A stretch of DNA of 64,000 bases from Ornithodoros turicata. Its lineage: Eukaryota > Arthropoda > Arachnida > Ixodida > Argasidae. Below the pieces are notes generated by a model. The model was given only the letters and a program-made list of their open reading frames with translations. It did not search any database and was not told the DNA's origin. Location: assembly GCF_037126465.1 (NCBI RefSeq), contig NC_088203.1:79084168-79148167 (forward strand), written 5' to 3'. Within the stretch, counting starts at the first letter, position 1, and every line of letters starts with the position of its first letter. This document shows positions 1-11,100 of the stretch, one piece after another. The translations under genes were made by a program, and so were the position numbers.

Positions 1-151
1 ACAACAATTTTGCTGTTAGAAGTGTTGCTGCTGGGCCCAAGACACATTACAGGATTTCATACGACCAGGACGCGTAATGTTTTTTATTCAGTAAAGGAAA
101 GGACAAGGTCATTGTCATCCAAGAACAATAACGTTCAGTAATAACGACGTT

Positions 152-366
152 CAGTAATTTATCCAGACCCCCTACACACCCCTAACACCTCCCCCCTAAT
201 TTGTTCACCTGTGCAGCCCCTACAAGGGGTGCCCTTGCAATTTCAGCTTTAGACACATGTCGGTAATGATATATTAAGCTGTAATGATGTAACTATAATA
301 ATGACCCCCCCCCCCCCAAATTTGTTTCAACACCCCTCCATGCTGGGCATTCTGGATAAACCACTG
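152..366. mobile_element. MITE, CAGT..TTTATCCAGA family, copy 1
   Basis: Inverted ends CAGTAATTTATCCAGA and TCTGGATAAACCACTG enclose a C-rich core with a poly-C run. The body matches two other copies at 42224-42383 and 45729-45954, sharing for example AGACACATGTCGGTAATGAT with the latter. No coding capacity. A short ACGTTCAGTAAT direct repeat sits at its left edge. Confidence 0.75.
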
Positions 367-3300
367 GCCACGCTTCATCAGGTACGTATATGTTGTACCT
401 GTTTGGGCCGTACCCTTGTACCTAATGAAAGGCGTGGTCCACCACACGAAAGCTTGTACATATTAAACTCGGGAAGCTTCAGCGTTGTTTTCTGAGTCTG
501 ATATCTTCAGAGAAAACAAAGAAACAATTCAGTCCAGATGCGGTCGAGTCGATACAGAAGGAAGGTAAAAAGAAAGCCCAAAATCACAATTTCGTCCGGC
601 TCTCTGTACAAAGTATCTACATTATAGAAGCAGAAGCGAAACTAAAAGTATCCATCATTCGACGAAGATGAAATCCCTCGTCTGCCAACAGTGGGCAAGG
701 ACAAACAGGAGAGCGCACACCCGCTGACAAAACGACACAGCGCAGAATACGTCAATATCTTGGCAGACGAACCCAGACCTTCTGAATCAATAACGCAGCG
801 CCGACACAACACAACCAATCGCTCCGCAGAAGCCACGCAGGCAAGAACACGTGGGCATCTGTGCCTCTACGCCCAGCGTCGCCGTCGAGAACGGCTTATT
901 AGCTTTATTAGATGTACTGTCATTTATTAGATTCAAAGCCGAGGTCCTGCGAGCTGTAACATAAGCCTTATTGCTGGCAGGCGCTCCAGTGCAGAGGCGT
1001 CAGCGCTTGCCTCGCACATGCCGTGAGGCTCACTTAATATTGCTGGTCCGGCGCTTTGCGGGAGCACTTATTCAGATGGGGCAGGTAGGAAATGCCTGCC
1101 TGCGTGATGTTAGGGGGCTATTACGTTTAGCTTGTTTTTAAAGAAGAGAATGTCGGCTGTAATGAACTTGAAGTAGGACAGAGAAGGAATTTTTGTACAT
1201 TGGTTTTGATCGATTTCAGTGGTTTGATAGGTTTAAGATGCACAGACTGGTTTATCATTCAGGGTTTGTTACGGAAGAAATTCAAATCCGCCGGTAAGTT
1301 TGAACTGATTGCGCTATGCAAGTACATTTACAGCATCCAATAACGCTGAATTTCGAATCCCCTTCCTACATTTTTTTTTAAATCTTAGGTCTAATACTTG
1401 AAATTACTTGCAACCTGTAAACAAACGCATTTTGCAAAGTCGGAAATTAGTTCTTTTATTAGCTTCCCAATGTAGGTAGGAGTGCATCGTTTTAGTACGT
1501 GTAGGGATGTTGTGCTGTTTTTTTGCTTCAATGCTAGTAAACGTACACTGAAGAACACTGCAAAAAAAAAAAAAAAACTCGGGGAGCAGTTACGGCTTCG
1601 AGTACCCCAGATTGCAGTTACACTCCATTTCGGTCCATGGATCCTGAAATTTACTCCGTAGCCTTGCACCCATAGATTTCGCATTAACTTCCGTGCATTT
1701 AGTCCCGGCAGGGACTAACCATTGTGTCAATGCATCTATTCATCCAAAAGTACTAAAGTTACTCCTTTCTTTTATAAAGTGTAAGGCCATCGCCGGGATG
1801 ACCACCGCGAGACCGTTACAGGAGAAAAAGAGGAAAGGAAAGCAGCAATACCGAAGCAGCAACTCCGCGTGAGTGCGAGCTGAAAATAACCTTGAGTCGA
1901 AGCATCTCGCAATTTTCAGTGGCTTTCCTCCCAAACTCTTTATTTTTTCTGTCTTTTTTTTTTTTTTTCTTTTCTGCGCGATAGTAGGAGATGCCTGGAT
2001 CTGCTATCGACCCAGTCTGCTGCACGCAGAGCGCATCTTCTCCACAGCTACACCTGTAATCTATCACACTCAAGCCAACTTTTCGTTTTCTTCCCAGATA
2101 TTTCTCACCAGATATCTCCTTCGTGGGCCTCGCACTAAACTTTAAAGCCCTTCTGATGTATCGTTGTCGACCGGGCAAGTTTTGGGCAAGTTTACGAAAT
2201 GGGAGGCAAGCAGGTTGACAGAATGTGCGCCTCGAAGCGAAGGGTTGGAAATATGGGAGTCTTTTCAATATCCGTTATCAGCGTGAGCATAATGAGGATA
2301 AGACCCAGAAAGGAAGTATGAAGAAGTATGATGAATATGTGCATCTCTGATGGATTTGGTCCGTCTGGAAACTTAGCCCAAAGGCCAGCGACTGCAACAG
2401 CTCTTCCTCCCACCTTAGGGATCAATATGTGCGCTTTCATACAGCTGTATAACTGGCACACTATCTCAGATTGAATCATAGTTGCCTGGCACCGGAGAGC
2501 CATGCTTTATTTATTAATTGTTATGAGAACCTACCTTAGTAGAGTAAATGCCACGGCTAGTAGCACCATCAGCGATTACCCCTGTTGCATTTCTTTGGGC
2601 CTAAGTTTAAAACTATGTACAGTCAGTTTTCTTATAAGTCATAGCTGTAACCCAAATGCATGCAGGCATGTCGTCTCTATATTGTGGAACACCTTATGTT
2701 TACAAAAAAAAAAAAAAAAGAACGAATAGTGGTCAGACGAGAATCAGTGTATGCAGCATAGCAAGAAAAGAATCAGAAGTCCTTGTTCTTTTAACAATTT
2801 AACTTAAGAAAAAGAATATCAAGTCCTCCTTCCCTTAGGCTATTTAGTAGCTGCTCCTTTCATCTTGTTGCTAAGTTGATTCCTACCGCTTTAAGCGCCT
2901 ATATCCTACGACGAGACTTCTTTCTTTTTTTCTTGCGGTGGACCAAATGTTTCCTCCCGCGAACATAATCAGCAGAGCAACGCGCAGAAGTCGCAAATTA
3001 TTCACGCGAACCTGCAGCGTGGGTATCATTTTGGAGAAGAGCATCGGTGAGCTGCTGTGCGCTTCTGAATGCGCATCTTCGTTTTTGCATTGTTTAGTGT
3101 GGTGGTGCCCTTTTTACTGTGGTTCCACATAAATTGATACCACCAAAGGGTGCATGAAAGTTTAAAGGGCCTTAAACTGTCGCAACGGGGTCGCAAACAA
3201 TGGGTGCCACTGCCGCGGTGGCCTCGACGCCGGTTGTAAAAGGCTTTTACGACACGACCCGACCTGCTGCCTGCACCTCTACCGCCACGCATAAAGGATA

Positions 3301-5315
3301 CGAATGGGGGCAGAAGATAAATTATGCTAAGAAGTAGCAGTAGTGGTATATGGAAGAGGAAAGTATGGAAATGACGTCACGAATCGTATTCTTGATGAAT
3401 AAATACATTTCCTTAGGAAGCAGCTTCTCAAGGCACCAATGCGTATCCAGATTTTCAGAAAAGCAAAGATAACAAAAAAAGGAATGAAGCTGTAGTGATA
3501 CCACTAGCCTAGTGTGATCAATCATCAATGTGGATGACAGACAGCGAAGCCACCAAGCAAGAAAGCTAAAGACGACGCAGTACAGCGTCCGCTCCTGTCG
3601 AATTCAACAATATGCGTAGATAAGGCAACATTCGAAGTCAACAGTATACTCCTGCGTGATCCTTCTCAAGTTTACCAACATTACTCATTTTCTACGGAAA
3701 TTTGAATTATAATGTAACAGTAATTGAATTAGGATGAAATACGAGTGTAACTCAGTTCACTAAGAGTCGTCTTACTCAATTTTCAAAATTTAAATATGCC
3801 AAATTTCGGAAAGAATAGTTTCTAACCACTCGCCGACTTTCCAACTAAGTGAATATAATTTTAGACAAAAACGAATTTTTATGGTCATCTTATCCGGCAG
3901 ATCGTCCACTTGTGTTTCGGCATCTTTGAACTTTGAAGTCATCCAGGTATGCCACGTTCCATGCCACGTATGCCACCATCAGCGAGAAAAATTTTGCTCC
4001 CTATTCCAGTATGAACTAATTCTGTTTCACTTTTTTTTTTTTATTGGCGTTGGAAAGTATGGTCCTCGTGCGTATGTTTGTCCCGCAGGGAAGCACTCTG
4101 GTAGTATCGATGCTCTAGTGCTCTTCTCCTTTTAATTACCTTACTGTCGATGCGCAGTCTTTCATTTAAAATTCGCGACACACCGATGGTGACACTGACC
4201 TGATCGTTTCCGGACGGATCTTTTTTTTTTTCGACATCTTTTTTTCTTTTTACTCCCACATTGTCGTTTTGACAGCGGAAGTAGTGCTTATCCCGAAGGC
4301 CTTCCGTCGGACCACAGCGGAAGGCCATTTATTCACTGCGCTTTTGGAACGTACTTACAAAGCGGAACCCTTCGGCACCTGGACTTCCCCGAAAGTAGGC
4401 GGTATATTCCTTTTCGTCACGCGTACCCCGGTACCTTCTCCAGCAGAAAACGAAGAAGGAAAATTCCACCTGAGCGAACAAAAAAAAAAAAAAAAAAGGA
4501 GAAAGAAAAAGGAAGAGAAAATACGCATGCTTTGAAAGCGACAGGAACTCCCTTTAAAAAAAAGTTGTCTTGAACGATGAATTGGCTGATGCAAGAAAGT
4601 GTAGTGCGCTGGTACGGTCGTGTCGAAGCTCGTGTAAAAAAAAAAAATAATAATAAGAGGGATGGGAAAAAAAGGCTTAACGCTGACGCTGTCAGGTCGG
4701 TACTTCCGGCTGACTGGACAGTGGGGAATAGCTTTACATAGTGGATCACGGCAGCGGTTCTCAACGACGGTCGAATGCGTTTGCAGCTTCGGTTCGTTAG
4801 TTCAAGTTGCGACGCTCGAGGGCGATTTGTCTTCCTGTGTTCCACTAACCAGCGCCGCTCCTTTTTCGTGTTCAGGCGTGTGTGAGAGAGACGGCGGTCA
4901 ATGCAACGTAAATGAAATAAAGAAGCCGCAGAAAGCACTGACCCGGGCTATGCAGCTTCAATAACTGCCACGTCGCCACTATGCCGTGTTATGAAAGCGC
5001 AGGATGTGACAAAGATTCTAGTAAAGATGGGGAGGGCGAATTACGAGCACCTGACTGAACCACTTTGTAACTACTAGGGGCAGGATATGTTTAATGATGA
5101 TAAAAAAATGAAGGAAAAGGAGGCTTGCTATTCCATAAAGGAAAGGAAGAAGAAGAAACTGAGACACAAAAAAAAGTATAAAGAAAGACATAAAAAGACA
5201 GCTCCTTCACTAGTCGCTGTGCAGATAGTCATGAAGGAGGTATCAGATGGCGAGTTCAGGTGGTCATTTCGTGATTTCGTGGCAACACCAGGCTCCAACA
5301 GCTCCCCATAGAGCC
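367..5315. other. No gene recognised; presumed upstream intron or flank
   Basis: I find no exon with family similarity and no bounded mobile element. The region holds poly-A/T runs (for example 1561-1577, 1961-1971, 2703-2718, 4481-4497) and short non-conserved frames. Because exon 1 of the window needs an upstream partner, this is probably intron. Confidence 0.5.
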
Positions 5316-5328
5316 CATAGTTTGAGAT

Positions 5329-5364
5329 GGTGGTGGTGGTGGTGATGTTGAAAGGGCTTGCCGT
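5329..5364 (-). mobile_element. 36-bp retroposed fragment with 13-bp target duplication
   Basis: A (TGG)n stretch plus AAAGGGCTTGCCGTC is flanked by exact copies of CATAGTTTGAGAT at 5316-5328 and 5365-5377. Read on the minus strand, it looks like the extreme 3' end of a retroposon with an (ACC)n tail, severely 5'-truncated. Confidence 0.6.
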
Positions 5365-5689
5365 CATAGTTTGAGATAATTCACACAACACTGGGCACAC
5401 GACCAATGAGAGTGCAACGTTGTAGAAATTATGCAATGCCAGTCGGCCAATCAGGGGTCTTAACTTTGGCTGAGCTTACGGCCGGTTCTGGCTACCATCG
5501 ACTTCTACCGGATTTCACGCCTACCGCCGTTACCCGATATTCAAAATAACTGAAGCTTCTTTTGGCTAAAAGAAATATTTATTTGACACAAAGCACTGAG
5601 TCAAAGATCTAATACATGGGTGCACTGTGAATACAAATTCCACTGCGTTGTTGACGCACTGTAACTAAGTTCGAACTTGAAACAAAACG

Positions 5690-6260
5690 AACAGCCTTCG
5701 AAATGCGACATGGCCCGAGCGTGTTCTTCACTCTCCAACCGTTCCAACTCACGAAGCATTCCAGTTCCGAAGTTGATAGACTGTTCGTGGGATAATAGTC
5801 GTGTCCAGGAACAGCAGAACACACGTTGAGTCACAACGACGCATGAATAAACCAGCGAACACTTCTACAAACTGTTCTGCCGATTGACATCACTGAAACA
5901 CGGAACACAAGAGGACGCCGTGCCGGCCAATGAGCATCTTCTTTCGTTGCTTGCAGAGCAGAAGGCACTTGTATGGCACGTAATCGTAATCCTGTCTTTG
6001 TTGTCAGCCCTCAAAATCCAACGGCGCCCGAACGCGTTCTTCACTCTCCAACCGCGCCAACCCACGAAGCATTCCAGCAGTTGATAAACTGTACGTGGGG
6101 TAATAGTCGTGTCCAGGAACAGCACAACACGCGTAGAATCACAAACTGTTCTGCCGATTGACATCACCGAAACACGGAGCACAAGACGATGGACGCCGTG
6201 CCAGCCGATGCGAGCTATTTCGAAACTATGCTGAAACTTGAAACTGCCGCCGGGACGCTG
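5690..6260. repeat. Tandem duplication, about 314-bp period, two units
   Basis: The stretch GTTCTTCACTCTCCAACCG and downstream landmarks AATAGTCGTGTCCAGGAACA and ACTGTTCTGCCGATTGACAT occur twice about 310-320 bases apart, with point differences and a small extra stretch in unit 1. No recognisable protein. Confidence 0.75.
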
Positions 6261-6404
6261 CACGCAGATGCGCGCGAAGAAAATGCGATTTCAAAACATT
6301 GTCGACCAATCGGAGCGCGCGCACAGTCTAGGCCAATGAGCTTGCAACATTGTAGATTGGCGTAGTGGTACATACTCTACAGCCGCATCCTCGGTTACCT
6401 GAGG

Positions 6405-6850
6405 AGGACTGGCAACACCGCCTAGCGCTCGGAAATTGCTAGGTCGGCGCGCGCGCTGGATCACGTGACCGTTGCCACCAGAACATGAGCGCCAGGTATC
6501 TAGCGGTTTTGGTCGCTTTGATCACGTTAGGGACATCGCGATCGCTCGTCTTCAGGTTCCGTCCTCTGCTAACCCATGTGCACTTCGACGTGCGGGCCAA
6601 TGAGGGCCCTCGCTACCTTCGCAGTGCGAATGTGACGACACTGGATATAGCTGGGGAATCCGCTGCCCAGTCGTTTCGAGACCGGGCCGAAAAGGTGCTA
6701 GCCGGCAAATTCCTGGCGCACGAAAAGCGCCACGAGAACACACGAGGTTGCTACATATTGACCAAGCGAACACCGTTGTTCGGAATCTCGCAAAAAAATT
6801 AAAAAAAATGTGCGCGAATTCCCCAAGAGTGTGCCCAAGAGTTCAGCTTC
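6405..6850. repeat. Dispersed repeat, copy 1 (partner near 49.7-50.35 kb)
   Basis: Shares CTAGCGCTCGGAAAT, ACTTCGACGTGCGGGCCAAT and surrounding sequence with 49665-50350. An open frame (6485-6802) is parallel in both copies, but neither resembles a known protein. Treated as a mobile or repeated non-coding unit. Confidence 0.7.
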
Positions 6851-8003
6851 CCGAAGGAATCGTATCAGCGTAGACGTGACTTCAGCGTGCTCAGTAGGGC
6901 CAAGTAGCACCGCCAGGGAAAGCTCTCGGTAGCCCAGATGAGCGAGACGGCGCCCGAGACTGGATCGATGACCTTCGTGCCGCTGGCAGCCATGGAGGAT
7001 GTGTTGCACGTCTGCTTCTACATGACACATGGGGAAAAGAGGTGAAGGCAGTTGGCACATCTTGCACAGGAGGAGTGGAGTTCATGCCACATTCAGCCGC
7101 ATACCGCATCGATGCGCGGGATGCGGCCATGCACAGCATCTGCCATTAGCGGGTCAGTGGATCGTAGGAAGGTATTGGTGCGTAAGGCTTATTGCCGAAA
7201 GAGCTGCGTGCACTTGGCAATGAAGCGGCGAATTTTCAGATGGCGCATATAGAGAGCGTAAGGGGAAGAGCAGTTGGCTGCTCAGTCTCGTGGGCATGCC
7301 GAGCTAGAGTGTCAGCACGATCATTGCAGGAGGGGTAACTAGTAAGGGTAAAGCGGAACACACATTGTTACCGAGGCTAAAGGGGAAAAAATGTCTCTGT
7401 GTGGCTTGAGACCATCCGTAAACACCGTCGACTGGTCCACGAAAGAAAATCTCTTCCGATCGGTATATGCGATGATTTTATCGTTTAATTTCGCTCTCTA
7501 ACGGGGTATATTAAAAGCATAGTGCCTTGTGCAAACGCACACTATTCGCACATATGCGAATAAAACATGATGGCAAAAACTGGGACGGTATAGCGTCGCC
7601 TTCTGCTTACGTCAGACTTACCTCACGTTCTATTGATATTCTCCTGGCCATGATGCTTCCACGATTGATGTTTCCAGGCTAGGGTGCATATTATATAGGG
7701 AGTGAAGTCGGAAAAAGCATGCGTCCGTCCGCTGTAAATGTCCCTCCAAGTCTCTTCTGCCGTGCAAGCGAGTTTTGTCCTTTCAAGTTGAGAACCGCTG
7801 CACCTAGATCCCTTTAATACGAAGCTGATTAGATGACGAGGTGACGTTGTTAAACAGAAAGAAAAAAAAAAGGTCTACCTGTACGATTTGGAACTGCAGT
7901 TCTTATTTTAGGGGAGTCTTAGCAGATAGCATAGTATATGTACAAGGAGAACAGATTGGGTGCAAGACATGCGGGGTCCCCCCTTGGCCATTCATTCGCA
8001 CAG
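6851..8003. other. Intronic stretch, nothing bounded
   Basis: Lies between the 6.4-kb repeat and the first visible RasGRF exon. No inverted repeat or coding similarity was seen. Confidence 0.5.
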
Positions 8004-8197
8004 GAGATCTCTTCGATATGCTCCTTCCGATGCTGACCATCTACCAGGAATACGTTCGCAACCATCACTACAGTCTCCAAGTATTGGCCGAGTGCAAGCA
8101 GCGAGAGAAATTCGCCGCCATCCTTCAAAGGCTCGAAGAGAAGACCTTGCTGCAGGGTCGGACACTCGAGACCTTCCTCACATACCCCATGCATCAG
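8004..8197 (+). CDS. RasGRF: RasGRF exon 1 of window: DH domain, first visible part
   Basis: Encodes [17 protein letters not shown] followed by a helix ending TFLTYPMHQ, the conserved DH segment of RasGRF. The acceptor is the CAG at 8001-8003 after a C/T-rich tract. The donor is CAG|gtaacg at 8198. The exon begins at codon position 2, so the previous exon, not seen here, must end in phase 1. The DH N-terminus is therefore upstream of the window. Confidence 0.93.
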
Positions 8198-11100
8198 GTA
8201 ACGCCTTCCATGGCATCTTGCTGTTAGTCTGACTTGATTTTCTATTACAAATATGGTCAACGACGCCACCTGGAATAAAGAAGGCCCTATCAGAACCGAC
8301 GTGACGTAGTCAGTGGGCGTCCGGCCAATCGCAGTCAAGCGTTTAGCGGCCGCAGTCCTGGCAACGAACACTCAGCCGTGTAGGCATCCATTCGTGGTCA
8401 GATTGTTTCGTCTTTAAAGTCGTCAGCGTATAATTGACTGAACCAGACGACGACGCGACCCTATATGACAACGTAGCGAAGCAGGGAGACGTGGAGGCCT
8501 TCTTTAGTCATAGGTGACGTTGATACAGCGCGTTCGATTTCAAATTGTCAAACGTATGTGAATTGGTCGGGCTATAGTTTATTCGAAGTGCGCAATACAC
8601 AAAAAAAGAACAAGAGAAAATAAACCTAATAAAAATGTTTATGAAATGAATCCTGAATTACAGGTCGAGGTGTGAAAAGGTGGATTATAGCCGCATAATG
8701 CCCCATAAAAGCTAAGAAGCCTTGAGACTGGGAAGCCAAGGTTTCTCTCACGTCATTTATTTTCCCAGGTCTCAGAATTGAATTATGCAAAGACAATGCT
8801 TGAGGCCAGTGTCGTGGATTAAATGGAATTCACACTGGTGCCACTTCAATGTAGTTTCAGTGGCGGAGCAAAAACACATTTTAGCCATACCGGGTTCCCA
8901 CCCACAAGCTCTTTCCGCGAACGGTCTCGACGCAAGAGTCGCAGTGCGGTCGTCTAAAGCTCAAACGCAAGACTTGCGAGGCCGAAATGTATTCACTGAC
9001 CTTCATAGCTGGGAGTCCTCACTCATGAGGACCCTCATGAAGACGCCTCACCCTCACCTCATGACGATGAGGTGAGGGTGAGTGAGTCCAGACCACGTTG
9101 AATGTTCCTCACGAGGATAGTCGTGAGGCATTGTCCCTCATGAGGCCCACTGTGAGGGCCCTCATGAAGCCAGTCGTCGTGAGGCCATGAATACGTGAGG
9201 GTACAACGTATTCCGTGAGGAGCCTCACGGATGAGGCCGTAAGTCCCTTTTTGAGGAACCTCACGGATAAGGCCGTGAGGCGCCTTTCGTGGGGAACCTC
9301 ACGGATGGGGCCGTGAGGCCTTTCATGGGGAACCTTACAGATGAGGCCGTGAGGCCTTTCATGAGGGGCCTCACTTATGCGGTGATGGGTCCGGGCTCCT
9401 CTTTGCTGATGCCAAACGCTAACGTTAAACCTCACTGTGATAGCTGTCACAGCGAGGTTTAACGTTAGCGTTGGCGTTTGGTTGGTAGCGTTGTTCGTAT
9501 TAACAACTGTTGCCAAATTTATCCAAGCACAGCGCGAAACCCTATAAACAGTTTAATGCCGCGCAGTATCAGTAGTACCAACTACCGGCGCACTAGTTCA
9601 ACGCCGACGTCTTATCTGAACATGACGGAAAGTTCTTTTTGAGGCTCTTGTGCCTCTAGTGACTTGAAGACACATCATGCCATGAGGGTATTCACGTGGC
9701 GAGGGCTCGTGAGGATGACGGGTCGTGAGGCCATGAGGGTCCTCATGAGGAGAAGGTACGGGAGGCTATGAGCGTCCCCTCACGTTCTAGTTCGGCTCGA
9801 ACTAGAGCGTGTCCTCACAAACGAGGTTTGTGAGGGCAAAATTTAAAATGGAATGTGGGGGTGAGGGCACGTGAGGATGAGGACTCGTGAGGCCATGTGG
9901 GTCCTCATTAGGCGAAAGTACGTGAGGTGCCGTGAGGACATGAGGGCCCTCATGAGGTAAGGACACGTGAGGATGAGGGCCCTCACGAGGTGAAGGCATG
10001 TGAGGATGAGGATGGTGGGGCCTCTCGGGATCCCGCTGCCCTGAGGTGGGGTTTGTGAGGGCAAAATTTAAAATGGAATGTGAGAGTGAGGGAGACTGAG
10101 GTTTCATTACTGCTGAGGGAAATTTGGTGAGGGTGAGTGAGGCCAATAAAGTATGTCCTTCGTGAGGTGGGGATGAGTGAGGTCGCAGGAAAATGCCCAC
10201 CTATGCTGACCTTACGGTGCCTACGAGTACCAATGAGAATGGTCATAGCCAACGTCAGCATAGAACGTCAGTGTCGTGGACATATGAAGTCGTGGTGTCG
10301 GTCACCAATCGTGACAGACAATTGCAAGCACAGGCTTTCTGCGGCTACCGGTGGCTGCCTATGCAGCTGATGACGGCTCGTCTCCATTGTTACGGCTGCC
10401 GAAGCACGGTCGTGATTGGCGGGATCTAAATTGTTACGTCACGTCTTTTAAGCCATAAGGCTTTGTTTCTAGGCAGCGTTGCCATGGCTCTGGCTCCTCT
10501 GCAGAGTGGTGACATAAATCCGCTATTTTTGTAACTACCCTCAAGCGGGTGCCTTTTGCAAAACAGCCACCTTGTCCTGGTCACACGTCATAGAAAACGT
10601 CATATTCAGGTCGTATGACTTTGTGCACATGTCATTTTAGCGCTTGCCGACATATTCCCGTCGGCATAAAGCCAAGAGATGAACGTATGTATTTTGTCAG
10701 CCTAAACTATGCGGTGCTTCTTCCGCGACATGGTAGCCCATCTCCCCTCAGTTTAAGTATACCGCATCGGCTCAGCGTTTCTTAACGCAGGGTCGTCATC
10801 CCATCTTAGGAAGTCTTCAACACTACGAGGCCTTATATACAAAACTGCGCGTTTGAGATTATCGGAAAAAAATAGTCACCGTGGTTGAAATACGTCCAAA
10901 ACGTCGTACAGAAACACAAAAATGCGATGTTTACAGACGATTAGGCCGCCGATCACTGGCGGGGCCATCTTTGAGGTCTCGTGTGCATAGACGTCCGCTG
11001 TGACGTGTGACCAAGACCTGTCCAGGATGCATTGCGTTCGACCAGCACGCTTTCTTCTATGGGGCGATACATTGGATGAAACCTCGTGCTCCTTTGACGT

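Noticed and set aside
6485..6802. Open frame with a hydrophobic N-terminus resembling a signal peptide
   Set aside because: The same sequence recurs as a dispersed repeat at 49.9-50.3 kb, and no protein family is recognisable.
9109..10261. Several 70-135 codon frames with repeated HERPHG or HPH motifs
   Set aside because: They translate the GTGAGG minisatellite in different frames.
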